Shown here piece by piece: positions 54,802 through 64,000 of a DNA stretch of 64,000 bases. Below the pieces are notes generated by a model. That model had not been told where the DNA came from. It worked only from the letters and a program-made list of their open reading frames with translations, and searched no databases. Origin of the DNA: Lucinisca nassula (lineage: Eukaryota; Mollusca; Bivalvia; Lucinida; Lucinidae). The first letter of the stretch is position 1, and every line of letters starts with the position of its first letter. Where the stretch lies: positions 145,140,082-145,204,081 of the forward strand of contig OY757015.1 of assembly GCA_963580285.1 (NCBI GenBank), in the 5' to 3' direction. The position numbers and the translations under genes are program-made.

Positions 54802-55250
54802 CTGTTTACTGGGATCTAGACATTCCGTCCTACGAAGTATGCATTTCAATCACCTTTGTAGAAATTCTAACCACTCCTGCACCGCCATTTGTCGAAACAT
54901 AAACGAATGCATGGTGTTTCATACAATGTCATTGTAGTTGAAACTGCCATCCACATTTTGCTTTTTTATATTATTTATTTTTAATTTAATAAATTGTTAT
55001 TGCTGTTTCTTCCATCTTATTTTTGAAGACTATTATTCCAAGCGAAAGACAAACGCAATAAAATGCATGTAATGCATGCTTATGTACAAATTGAGTTCTT
55101 GCTAATAGATTTGCAATTCATGATGTATATATCAAATATAAATTTGAATCATGCATTATAGTTGATTTATAAGTTTGTTAATAAAATTCAAAACTGGCAT
55201 TTCTTCAAATAAACGTTCTTCAATCCCTGAATGGTCTAAGCAAATTTCAT
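54802..55250. other. No recognisable feature
   Basis: AT-rich intergenic DNA. Confidence 0.4.
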
Positions 55251-55256
55251 GCAGGA

Positions 55257-55560
55257 GACAGTATAATATTATCACGAAAACCCGTCTATATAATTTTGAC
55301 CCCCTTGAACCCCACTTTTATTCAGTAAAACTGGGGTTTACAGGGGTAAACCTTATTTTTCTTCTTTCTGCTCTAAAATATAGATTGTGGGTATTCGTTA
55401 GAACCGCCTCGATGAATTCGATGAGGCGGTTCTATCGAGTACCCACAAGATATATTTTGAGCAGAAATAAGAAAAATATCACATTTTTTCATCTTAAAAT
55501 TGTCCTTTTTCGGCGGTAAAGCTTACAGTATCTTTGTATAGGCGTGTTTTCGGAATGTTT
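55257..55560. mobile_element. Hairpin-D MITE, 'AAACCCC' backbone, copy 13
   Basis: Near-complete: ATCACGAAAACCCGTCTATA start and TATAGGCGTGTTTTCGG end, hairpin at 55376-55457 with a doubled GATGAATTCGATGAG loop. Confidence 0.8.
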
Positions 55561-55769
55561 TCATTACTGTTTATTCACAATTCATGTAATGCGAATGACA
55601 AGCAGGCGATTCACATGGAATGTAAAGACATAGAGAATTTTAGGGTGGTAAGGGCTCTACACAAGTTGCCTGTTTCTTATCCACTTGGCTTCAACGGGTG
55701 GTCTCCTTTTGCTCTAGTGTTCAGTGGCGTTACTGACGCCCCAGGGATCTCCAGGTGTCTCGACGCGTT

Positions 55770-56005
55770 GTATAGTAGTCGCAGATAGGACTGACTAGAC
55801 GGAGCGACTCAAGTGTTGTCAATATATGTCAAATTCGTTGAGTCCACTGAGTGCCTTTCGCATGCTTTCTGCAAGCGGACAAATGAACACAACCTTTGAA
55901 TTCACACAATCGGTTTCTTGGTTTACCTTTTTGTTAATAGAACATTCCACAAAGGCGGGTGCCAACGATAACTCCACCTAGTCAGTCTTTTCTGAGATTA
56001 CTATA
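55770..56005. mobile_element. MITE, relative of 4922-5181
   Basis: ATAGTAGTCGCAGATAGGAC left, imperfect complement right (AGTCAGTCTTTTCTGAGATT); shares the CGAATTTGACATATATTGAC interior in the opposite sense. Confidence 0.75.
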
Positions 56006-56049
56006 ACTGTCGCATCCTCATCCTTGATTCACCACAGCCATTTCGTTGA

Positions 56050-56278
56050 TTTTAACCCTTTTTGTACCAAATGGAATCTTCCTCCTTATATACAGCAGGA
56101 GGCCATTTCGAAATTAAGGGGTGTCGGGTTGTGTTTTCTTCAAAATTTATTCGGAAAATGACTGAACTTTTAGCAAACAGTGGAGGCCCTGATCGGACGC
56201 CGCGTTCTGCGGCGTCTGATCTGGGCCTGCACTGTATGCCCCTTTAGGGGTTTCTGCATGGTACTGAATGGGTTAATT
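56050..56278. mobile_element. Family I MITE (GTACCAAATGGAA type)
   Basis: TTTAACCCTTTTTGTACCAA start, GGTACTGAATGGGTTAA end, CGGACGCCGCG...CGGCGTCTGATC hairpin. Confidence 0.75.
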
Positions 56279-56445
56279 GACCGTCCATGCTAATAAACCC
56301 TATTGGTTTCATTGAGCGACAGGGCTTGAGATGTCATTTCATCTCAATGTTGGGTAAAAGTCCCACAAAATTAGAAGCAACGTCTCCAAAATGACCTTTA
56401 CAGTGTTGACGGCGACGTTAAACCTCAAATCAAACGAACAAAGCA
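56279..56445 (+). repeat. Repeat A copy 24 (tail half)
   Basis: Starts at GACCGTCCATGC. Confidence 0.88.
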
Positions 56446-56739
56446 AAACAACACGCTTATGCACCATGCCCTTAAGCTAAAAAGGTTAAATCAATCAACC
56501 GTGACGTCTGGTTACCAGTCCGGCCACGTCGATCCTGTGCACCACCTTCGCACCAGTACGGATAGAAACCACGTGTTCAGGATCAAACTTTTGATGTGTA
56601 ATGTAAGGTCATGCCTAGAAAAGAAGAAACTGAAATTTGTTCTCAAAAAGCATTAAGTGAGAGCGTATTGCAACATTTTTCATTAAAGGATCGTAAGCGT
56701 GTCCCTTGGTCGGAAAGTGGATGACGTTGACTCTGATTT

Positions 56740-57470
56740 TAGGTGCCAGGTGTGTGTGATCTATCGTCTATTGGAGCGACATCTTACTATATACAGAAGA
56801 CGTTAGTGGACGTCGACGTAGCGGAAGACCGACGTCAGTACGACAAGATCGATTCATACGTCAGACGCATATGCGTAACAGATTTCCGCCGGCAGCTGCT
56901 GAACTGTACCTGTAGATAAACAAGGGGTCTCAACTTCCGACTAATAAGCACTGACACTGTTCATCGCCCTTATGCGATGTACGTTTGAGAGGGATGACCA
57001 AAGTTAACGCGTCGACACGGTACGGAACACTTAGCTGGTGCATGAAATACGTAAATTGGCGTCTAAGCGACTGGCGTGATATGCGTTTCAGTGACAAATC
57101 GCACTTCAGCGTGAATCACGCCGATTGTCGTTTCCGGATGTTTCGACGTATAGGTGTAAGGTATGCCGAGGCGACGCGTGCGTAATAGAGCGTGACATAT
57201 CGGGTAGAACAAGCGTAATTGTGTGGCGTGGTATTGCATGCAGTTAGCGAACGCAGCTTAAGTGTCATTAAGAACATACAATATCATGGCTAAGACGTGA
57301 ACTGAACAGCGAGACGTTACATCAGTCAAGCTCCATTTATTTGTTTACGCTCAGAATCCGGGATATCTTATCCAGCAGGATTACCCACGGGCTCATAATG
57401 CTGTTCTTACTAAAAAAAGTTATTCAAGCCAATTGAATTCATGTACTGAACTAGCCAGCCTTCCTCCTCC
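56740..57470 (+). pseudogene. Tc1/mariner transposase remnant
   Basis: Broken in several frames. GRRRSGRPTSVRQDRFIRQT then HMRNRFPPAAAEL (DNA-binding/linker), then FSDKSHFSVNHADCRFRMFR and RRIGVRYAEA (catalytic FSDESRF block), then VIVWRGIACS and a terminal QQDYPRAHNA (DNARPH block). Order and spacing fit Tc1-type transposases. Stops and frame changes make it dead; CG-rich word use suggests a different age from its surroundings. Confidence 0.75.
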
Positions 57471-57817
57471 GATCTCTTTCACATAGGGTATCTTTTGGGA
57501 GAGGTATCCACAACCGATCAGACAAAAACTGTTACTTATGGACAGTAGCATTGTTAAAAACGTAAATAGTTTCTTTCAAAAGTTTGAAACATCGAATGGC
57601 ATTTCATAATACCACCGGTGTATATACATCTACAAGCATATCATATAATGGAATTTGCAGAAGTTCTTTTCTAAATTTTAAGATCTTTTTAGAATGGTAT
57701 TCTGTAAGTTTTCACAGTGTTATGATTTTCTCAAAGAATCTTTCATTTCAGTGCCTTTGGCGCTTTGATTTTATTGTTTGTTAAGATGTGTTCACCCGTC
57801 TTTAACCTTGATAAATG

Positions 57818-58020
57818 TGGAGCGCTGTGGTGCAGTGGTAAAGCATCGGACCCGAGATCTTGAGGTACCGGGTTCGATCCCCACTATCGTCAGGTGTTGT
57901 TTCCTTGAGCAACATACTTTATCCGCTTTGGTTAGTAGTTTTCACCTAGGAAAGAGGGCCACATTGAAGATTAGTGCTAGTCTAAATGTGTCACCCCCTA
58001 TAAATAAGGTCGATGTTTAT
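57818..58020 (+). mobile_element. tRNA-derived SINE
   Basis: Head GTGGTGCAGTGGTAAAGCAT and GGGTTCGATCCCC, body word TTCCTTGAGCAACATACTTT as in the 4118 copy. Confidence 0.75.
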
Positions 58021-58400
58021 AAGTATTACTTTTATTGTTGTTGTTATTATTGTTATTATTTTAGTCGATTATAATTGGGATAGCCACTGGTTTCTGATTC
58101 GATCAGTTCCTAAAGTATCTTAACTCATTTAATCAGTGGCCCTCTAACATATCTAGTCACAAAAGAAACGATACAAACTTTCTAGTAACTTGTGAGTTTC
58201 CAGGTAAGTATTTCATAAAAGGTGACTTTCGACAATTGGAATAGACGTTCAGCAACAAAAAGCGCAAAACAGAAATTTGTTCAGCTTTTTATTCCCGAAT
58301 TAACTTGCAATATGTGCCTAGAAGAGATCTGTGGAGAAATCGTCATTTGCGCAAGCGCAGATGAACATTTCTTGCAGCCAGTCCATGACCCCCCATCACA

Positions 58401-58401
<1 letters not shown>

Positions 58402-58435
<34 letters not shown>
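58402..58435. repeat. (CA)n microsatellite
   Basis: About 17 CA units; the Thr/His frames here are artefacts. Confidence 0.95.
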
Positions 58436-58438
<3 letters not shown>

Positions 58439-58617
58439 AAGAGAAAGGGGAAAAAAGAAGATTTTTTACATTTACCAAAAAATACATTTTCAATATTTTG
58501 TTTAATGAAACGGATTTAAATATAAAAGTAACTGATTATCTCGCTTTGAATAAGAAATACAACGGTTTTTGAATGGCCAGTGTTTCTATACAGGTAAAAA
58601 TCGCTTTGTTGCCTAAA

Positions 58618-58687
58618 TTTGTTTGTTTGATTTAAGGTTTAAGGTCCCCGTCAACACTAGGTCTTTTTGGAGACGTTGCTTCCAATC
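58618..58687 (-). repeat. Repeat A copy 25 (tail only)
   Basis: TTTGATTTAAGGTTTAAGG to GACGTTGCTTCCAATC. Confidence 0.8.
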
Positions 58688-58789
58688 AGAAAGCCAGGAC
58701 AGTTGATGATAACCAACAGATAAGAAACACAACCGTGTGGCATAGCGCATTCTTTCATAGCTAAAAATGGTTGCTGTTTGGATAAAAAT

Positions 58790-58990
58790 TTGAGATATTA
58801 TTCTTATTTCTTCTCCAACATAGGTTCTGGGTGCTCGTTAGAACCGCCTCGGTTAGGCTGTTTTAATTAGTACCCACAACCTAAGTCTTGGAGCAGAAAT
58901 AAGAAAAATAATGTATTCCCCCGTAAATTCCAGTTTTCTTTATATTAATTGGGGTTTAGGGAGTGTTCATTTCACGGACTTGTTCATGTG
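58790..58990. mobile_element. Hairpin-D MITE, 'AAACCCC' backbone, copy 14
   Basis: Hairpin at 58818-58887 (right arm worn), GAGCAGAAATAAGAAAAATA, AAATTCCAGTTTTC, TTCATTTCACGGACTTGTTC end. Confidence 0.75.
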
Positions 58991-59170
58991 AAGAGGCGTC
59001 TGTTACCCCTGGGTTACAATGGAAACGAACGAATTTCATGTATCGGAACTTTTGTGGCTACTTATATTTCCAAAGTGCCGCAATAAAATGAACCAAACCG
59101 GCAAGAAAATAAAATCTTAACTAAATTGTAAGGCGGGTAGGCTTTCTACAACCGCCACAGATTCCCTTTT

Positions 59171-59830
59171 ATACCGCAATCAGGCATTCTAGTAACCTAA
59201 TAAAGGGGGTCGAATAACTGCTCGCTATGATCGGTGGTGACCTACAATACCTTCTACTGACCTATAATACGTCTAGTGACCGTTTATAGACCGGACCTAC
59301 TTTTCTGGTCCCTAATTTGCAAGCGTATACAATAACAGACAACCTTTTATGCACGAGAAAACATTTCAGCTATATTCTTACATTCTCGGGCTTTCCTGGT
59401 TTGAATGGCCCGTTGGAATAATCATTGCGCACTGTTACTGCGGTTGCGTCTCAACCGCGAAAATAGTTTCTTAAACTAAAATAAACTATTTATTTGCAGA
59501 TTTTCATACAGAATGTTAAGCGCTGAGAAACATTTATTCGAGCGACCATGTTGTTTCCTGCGTCTCTGTGGCGCGGTGACGTCAGAAACTTTGCGCTATT
59601 TGACGTCACGTTATACTACGTGTGCGCGCCATGGCACTGGTTGTCGTTTAACATGCCACACTGTCTGCTGTCTTTTTTGCTCAAATTTGCTAAATCATTG
59701 CAAACCCCTCGATTGTTTTGAATTGCGGTATAAACTAAATACATGGTTAGTGTCTCGCTAAAGCTCGCCCCTATAAAATTGTCTAAGGCTCACCGATTAT
59801 ATTTTATTATTAAAGACACTAACCATATAG
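59171..59830 (+). repeat. Large inverted repeat, left arm (~660 bp)
   Basis: Starts ATACCGCAATCAGGCATTCT and ends with AAAGACACTAACCATATA. Reverse complement of 60683-61426 over nearly its whole length at high identity, with small indels. Confidence 0.88.
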
Positions 59831-60067
59831 TTACTATATATTAGCACTAGCTGTGATGCCGTTGAATATATGTTCCATAAAAGGTTATTCTTTGGCGCCA
59901 GAAAAAAAAACACCCAGACCTGAAAATTTATTGATATTGCAAAACACATAAAAGACACTTTAATTAAAAGGAGTCGACCATAAATTATAAATACGTAACA
60001 GTCAGCTCAAAATAAACGTATTTTATCAAAGTTTTGTGCACACTGTTGTGTGCATTGGAAGCGATAC

Positions 60068-60143
60068 TAGCCTCGGTAGCTAAGTCAGATGCGGTCTGAC
60101 TGGTGATCAGAATGTCCATGGTTCGATACCTGCCGGGTCGGCA
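60068..60143 (+). mobile_element. tRNA-like SINE head or tRNA-like fragment
   Basis: GCCTCGGTAGCTAAGTCAGA and ATGGTTCGATACCTG at box A/B spacing; the acceptor stem is not convincing. Confidence 0.45.
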
Positions 60144-60261
60144 ATATTCTTTCGTGGAGATTGATCATTAAATCTTTTCTATAGTCATTCTTCCGCTTCC
60201 GCTGATTCAAGAAGGAGAGTTGTAAGTATCTTGCGAAAGAATGTGGACTGTACTGGTTAAC

Positions 60262-60675
60262 CGCCTTGAATATAAAAGTGAAGATAATGATCAGGGATCG
60301 ACACAATTACCTCATACCGCCCACCCAAGACATCAAAGAGAAAGGAACACGAACATAAATTGAGCCCCGCCAAGCGAATTTGTGTCTTCGAGCATTCCGT
60401 CATGACAAATTTTAACTGCGTATGCCCAGCCATTCAGAGTGGCCAGGGATATGGCTTTCTGTCTGAAGGTTCCTCATGATTCAGTGCTTGTATGAGCGAG
60501 CAGCGAAGGTTCTGGCGGGATTGCGCGGATGCGATAAGTACTAAAATCGCTTGACGGGGCCCAAATACTTTGTTCAGTCCGCGTGAAGGTTTTCTAGCTC
60601 ATCAGTGCAACATCTCGGAGAACATAAAAATCAAACAATACAGAGATGAAACAACGATGAGGACCCGTCAGCATG
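60262..60675 (-). mobile_element. Diverged PLE 3' tail
   Basis: Both ends match the PLE tail in reverse (TTCCTGATC end near 60290; GAGATGTTGCACTGATGAGC near 60600-60620); the middle is diverged. Lies between the arms of the large inverted repeat. Confidence 0.65.
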
Positions 60676-60682
60676 AAATATA

Positions 60683-61426
60683 GTAAATACATGGTTAGTG
60701 TCTTTAATAATAAAATATAATCGGTGAGCCTTAGACAATTTTATAGGGGCGAGCTTTAGCGAGCCCCTATAAATTGACGTGGCGAAACGATTATATTTTA
60801 TTATTAAAGACACTAACCATGTATTTAGTTTATATCGCAATTCAAAACAATCAAGGGGTTTGCAATGATTTAGCAAATTTGAGCAAAAAAGACAGCAGAC
60901 AGTGTGGCATGTTAATCGACAAACAGTGCCATGGCGCGCACACGCAGTATAACGTGACGTCAAATAGCGCAAAGTTTCTGACGTCACCGCGCCACAGAGA
61001 CGCAGGAAACAACATGGACGCTCGAACAAATGTTTCTCAGCGCTTAACATTCTGTATGAAAATCTGCAAATAAATAGTTTATTTTAGCTTAAGAAACTAT
61101 TTTCGCGGTTGAAACGCAACCGCAGTAACAGTGCGCAATTATTCCAACGGGCCATTCAAACCAGGAAAGCCCGAGAATGTAAGTCTATAGCTGAAATTTC
61201 CGAAAATCTATTTAAATAAATATTGCAAAGATTATAACTTGCAGTTTCGTTGTTTTCTCGTGTATAAAAGGTTGTCTTTTATTGTATACGCTTGCAAATT
61301 AGGGACCAGAAAAGTAGGCCCGGTCTATAAACGGTAACTAGACGTATTATAGGTCAGTAGAAGGTATTGTAGGTCACTACCGATTACCCCCCTTTATTAG
61401 GTTACTAGAATGCCTGATTGCGGTAT
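60683..61426 (-). repeat. Large inverted repeat, right arm (~745 bp)
   Basis: Same element as 59171-59830 in the other orientation. Its inner end has a hairpin with ~40-bp arms (60684-60727 and 60787-60833) around a TATAGGGGCGAGCTTTAGCG loop region. The outer end is 360 bp past the KAT2-like stop. Confidence 0.88.
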
Positions 61427-61735
61427 GAAACTGAAATGCTGGAACAAAAGAAAACTACATGTATCGGGGGCTCGACCAGAGACAAAGCATCAGGCACCAA
61501 CCGCCATTACACAAATAAACATTCAAGTTAGTCTTTAGGCAATTAAAGAATAAGGCAAAGTTATCAACCATGATTGGGTTAACTGAATCTACCTAGGAAA
61601 AAGGTGGTTAGCAAAAACTGACCAGCTAGATATGACCTTAATAGAGTTGATTCGAAACTTAAATCCCAAATAAACAACCATGCGATATAGCATCCGGAAG
61701 CAGATATATGTATCTCCGTATTGGTGCCAGATCTA

Positions 61736-61741
61736 TTTAAT
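61736..61741 (-). terminator. Candidate poly(A) signal (ATTAAA) of the KAT2-like gene
   Basis: ATTAAA on the - strand, about 46 nt past the stop codon. This is the nearest good hexamer; no transcript evidence. Confidence 0.4.
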
Positions 61742-61786
61742 TTGCCTTGTGTTTTCTCATTCTTATGATTGCAATTTATGTTCCGT

Positions 61787-63079
61787 CTAATGTTCTTGTT
61801 GTCCTAAATTACTTAAGACTTTCAGCTCTTCTGCTATTATTTTGAAACCCTTGTCCATGTCTTCTGGAGATGCCCTAGAGTACGCCACTCTGGCATATGG
61901 ACAAGGTTTGTTCTCTGAAATATTGAACGCCCCTCCCGCAACGAGTAGAACTTTTCTCTTTAGTAGACGGTCCATAACGAGACTAAAACTGTCATCTAGA
62001 CCAATAAATTTCATCCAGAGAAACATGCCACCTGTTGGAGTGTGCCAGCTTGCCAGCCCATCTAAATGCTTCTTGGCCAGTTCTATACACTGATCTCTTT
62101 TCTTAGCGTAATGTTTCCCTACCCATTCACAGTGTTTCAGATAGCCATTGTGGCCCCACTTCTGTAGCAGCTTTAGTAGTAAAACCTGGGCAACTCCAGA
62201 ACAACCCACGTTTGAGCACTGTGACAGGTATAGCATCTTTCCTATTATTGGTTTTGGTCCACTTACATAACCAATCCGTAACCCTGGGGCAATTGTCTTC
62301 GAGAAAGTGTCAAATCTTATCACTCGTCCATCAACATCCATTGACAGAAAACTTGGAGACAACGGTTGCTCTTCTAGAAAGTAGTACGCCTCATCTTCCA
62401 AAAGAAGAAAGTTGTATTCCTGTGCAAGTCGATATATCTGTTTCTTTCGTTCCAGACTGTAGCGCGTACCTGTCGGATTTCCGCCATTTGGAATCATATA
62501 AAGCGCTTTTATTTTCCCGCCTGCTGGTTTACAATTATCTGATTTAAACCACCGAACCAGGGTATCCTCCAAATGATCAGGTATTATCCCATTCTCGTCC
62601 ATTTTGATCGGTATGATATTGCACCCAATTGGCGACATGACGTTCAAGAAACTTGAGTAGACTGGTTCTTCTGAAAGAACGGTGTCACCTTCCTCCAACA
62701 AACACGTGACAGCTTTATAAATGGCGTCTTGAGCTCCACAGGAAAGTATTGTCTGAAGTTTCCCCGGGTGGTTTGGGCCCTTCATTGTTGGTGGGTCGTG
62801 CAGCTGCCTCGTCAGTTCCTCAATCCATTCCAGTAACTGAGTATTCCCTGCAGTTATCCCATACTGAAGAGCTGATGTCATGTCTGATTCATTGATCTCT
62901 AGCTCAAAACCGTCGCTAAGTCTGATTTTGCCGGATTTAACCGGAAACACGTGATGGTCTGGAAGTCCACCGGCCATTATCACATATGTTTCATCCACCC
63001 CAAGGCCGTCAAACAATTGACGTAGATAGGATGGGTTCCTGTTTCTAGTTATCTTGTTCATGAAGGAGGCGTAGTCCAT
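61787..63079 (-). CDS. AADAT: Kynurenine/alpha-aminoadipate aminotransferase (KAT2/AADAT-like), 430 aa
   Basis: Role (family): PLP-dependent fold-type I aminotransferase that transaminates kynurenine to kynurenate and 2-aminoadipate to 2-oxoadipate; usually mitochondrial in animals. Seen: NPTG (201-204), the EDEAYYF segment with PLP-ring Asp229 and Tyr232, FSKTIAPGLRIG with Schiff-base Lys261 and phosphate-binding Arg268, and a substrate-carboxylate Arg near 397 in PYARVAYSRAS. Length is close to human KAT II (425 aa). The N-terminus MDYASFMNKITRNRNPSYLR is short and basic, like the mammalian one. The frame stays open 22 codons upstream of this ATG, but that stretch contains a consensus acceptor (TTATTTTCAG, ending at 63094), so it is read as intron and the gene has a 5' UTR intron. 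The coding region has no intron. A possible ATTAAA signal lies at 61736-61741. Confidence 0.93.
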   Translation of the reverse strand: MDYASFMNKITRNRNPSYLRQLFDGLGVDETYVIMAGGLPDHHVFPVKSGKIRLSDGFELEINESDMTSALQYGITAGNTQLLEWIEELTRQLHDPPTMKGPNHPGKLQTILSCGAQDAIYKAVTCLLEEGDTVLSEEPVYSSFLNVMSPIGCNIIPIKMDENGIIPDHLEDTLVRWFKSDNCKPAGGKIKALYMIPNGGNPTGTRYSLERKKQIYRLAQEYNFLLLEDEAYYFLEEQPLSPSFLSMDVDGRVIRFDTFSKTIAPGLRIGYVSGPKPIIGKMLYLSQCSNVGCSGVAQVLLLKLLQKWGHNGYLKHCEWVGKHYAKKRDQCIELAKKHLDGLASWHTPTGGMFLWMKFIGLDDSFSLVMDRLLKRKVLLVAGGAFNISENKPCPYARVAYSRASPEDMDKGFKIIAEELKVLSNLGQQEH

Positions 63080-63110
63080 TGTGCTGTATACTCCTGAAAA
63101 TAAGACGCAA
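63080..63110 (-). promoter_or_regulatory. 3' splice site in the 5' leader of the KAT2-like gene
   Basis: On the - strand a pyrimidine-rich run, CTTATTTTCAG, ends 14 nt before the ATG at 63079. It shows that the last exon begins at 63093 and that at least one non-coding exon lies upstream, beyond or near the right edge of the window. Confidence 0.7.
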
Positions 63111-63319
63111 CTAATCAGCCACCGGTACTTTGTATTGCAGAACATGCATGTAAAGATGGGCGTTCCAATGACAATTATGTCTAAATGACACTATAAGAAC
63201 CCTGCATGGTTGTGAGGGAGGGATAGACAAACCCGTCCTAAAGGTCATTGGCTTGCCCAGCGATGCCGAACAGTCATCCCAAGGAGAGCGTTTTTCTATC
63301 TACCCCTCATACCCATGAA

Positions 63320-63480
63320 GCCTCCGTGGTGTAGTTGTTACGCTACTCGCCTTGTAAACCAGGGATCGCAGGATCGATCCCGGGCTTCTCCAGACTTTGG
63401 GATGAGTCTTTAAACCGAGGTCCCGTCTCCGTATGACCTAAGCTGTTGGTGGGACGTAAAACTCAAACACTCACTCACCC
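63320..63480 (+). mobile_element. tRNA(Thr)-like SINE
   Basis: GCCTCCGTGGTGTAGTTGTT, CCTTGTAAACCAGGGATCGC and GGATCGATCCCGGG, then a short body and (CACT)n tail. The anticodon-loop TTGTAA suggests a Thr(TGT)-type parent. Confidence 0.8.
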
Positions 63481-63504
63481 CTCATACCCATGTAAAATTT
63501 TTTA

Positions 63505-63950
63505 TCATATGACGCCGCGTCTGAGAGTGTAATAACGCCATGTAATATTTTCGATAATCCACTAGTAAATTAAATATGCAACTTAGGTAGATACGTCCCG
63601 TAACGTTACATGTACGACGTCCTTAACGACGTCGCGTTTACTAATGTCGGAATATTGACTTTTTTGTAACCAATCGTGAATAAAATGCGTTTTAAATGTA
63701 ATATAATAAATAGAATCTTGCATTCGTGCTCATGTATTATTGAATGTATTATTTGTTTGTTTGATTTGAGGTTTAACGTCCCCTTCAACACTGTAAAGAT
63801 ATTAAACTCGTTGAGGGAAAAGGATAAAATGCTCGGCAAAGCCTCGCATTTTATCCTTTTTCATCAGCTCGTTTAATAAATTCAATTATACATGAACACT
63901 CATGTAAGATCCTCTATATTTGCATACCTTTCATTTCTGACGGAGTTGTT
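63505..63950. mobile_element. Palindromic MITE (family M6), long form with repeat A insert
   Basis: Matches 44536-44930; a 55-bp repeat A tail lies at 63746-63800. Confidence 0.75.
63746..63800 (-). repeat. Repeat A copy 26 (tail only)
   Basis: TTGTTTGTTTGATTTGAGGT to CAACACTGTAAAGAT, flanked by ATTA-like words of the host MITE. Confidence 0.8.
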
Positions 63951-64000
63951 ATATATCTTCGACTGTCGACGTCCGCCATATTTTGGAGACAATAATGCGG

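Noticed and set aside
7600..55000. Many 60-120-codon frames containing ETNRVYKHG or [11 protein letters not shown]
   Set aside because: Translations of repeat A in various frames, repeated at every copy.
56985..57185. 66-codon open frame taken alone as a gene
   Set aside because: It is one frame of a broken Tc1/mariner transposase.
59513..61073. 82-, 139- and 99-codon frames
   Set aside because: They occur in both arms of the large inverted repeat in mirrored form and lack family features.
63080..63145. 22-residue N-terminal extension (hydrophobic, signal-like) of the KAT2-like protein
   Set aside because: The stretch holds a textbook 3' splice acceptor, and homology starts at the inner Met, so it is read as intron.
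63320..63395. Possible tRNA-Thr gene
   Set aside because: Mismatched acceptor stem and a near-identical SINE copy in reverse at 18433-18603.

Overview
This window is invertebrate nuclear DNA, most likely from a bivalve mollusc. Exons are short with GT-AG borders, introns run to 14.5 kb, and the intervening DNA is packed with tRNA-derived SINEs, Penelope-like retroelements, hairpin MITEs and CCGTCCG-type intronic repeats of the kind seen in clams. The species call is an inference from repeat style; no species-specific marker was seen.

Two host genes are supported. The first, on the + strand, fills 8597-52576 and encodes an INF2-type formin (inverted formin 2). I could join 13 coding exons whose splice phases agree throughout; they sum to 2,973 nt, or 990 residues plus a stop. 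The order is GBD/DID armadillo region (exons 1-5), proline-rich FH1 (exon 6), FH2 actin-binding domain (end of exon 6 to exon 12) and a C-terminal WH2-like/DAD helix (exon 13). The second, on the - strand at 61787-63079, is a 430-residue kynurenine/alpha-aminoadipate aminotransferase (KAT2/AADAT family). Its coding region is uninterrupted and a 3' splice site lies 14 nt upstream of the ATG. The two genes converge.

Most other DNA is mobile or repetitive. (1) Repeat A is a ~300-bp SINE-like family with at least 26 copies or pieces in both orientations. (2) Penelope-like retroelement (PLE) pieces number about eleven; one carries 457 codons of reverse transcriptase and interrupts a repeat A copy. 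(3) Three loci (2535-3030, 38553-39292, 50790-51384) each hold two hammerhead-ribozyme motifs in tandem, 383-434 bp apart, on the + strand. This is the architecture of animal retrozymes, and it is the most interesting system in the window. (4) About fourteen copies of a near-perfect hairpin are built into at least three different element backbones. (5) There are several TIR-bearing MITE families, pieces of Tigger/pogo and Tc1/mariner transposases, tRNA-headed SINEs, two diverged tandem arrays inside formin introns, and a ~0.7-kb inverted repeat beyond the 3' end of the aminotransferase gene.

Nested insertions order events: PLE into repeat A, a MITE into a PLE tail, a MITE into repeat A with a 4-bp duplication, a retrozyme and a PLE tail into one tandem array, and repeat A into a palindromic MITE. 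Layout: 1-8.5 kb repeats; 8.6-9.06 kb formin exon 1; 9.06-23.6 kb giant repeat-filled intron 1; 23.6-52.6 kb formin exons 2-13; 52.6-61.4 kb repeats; 61.8-63.1 kb aminotransferase; then repeats to the end. No CRISPR array, operon or bacterial feature is present.
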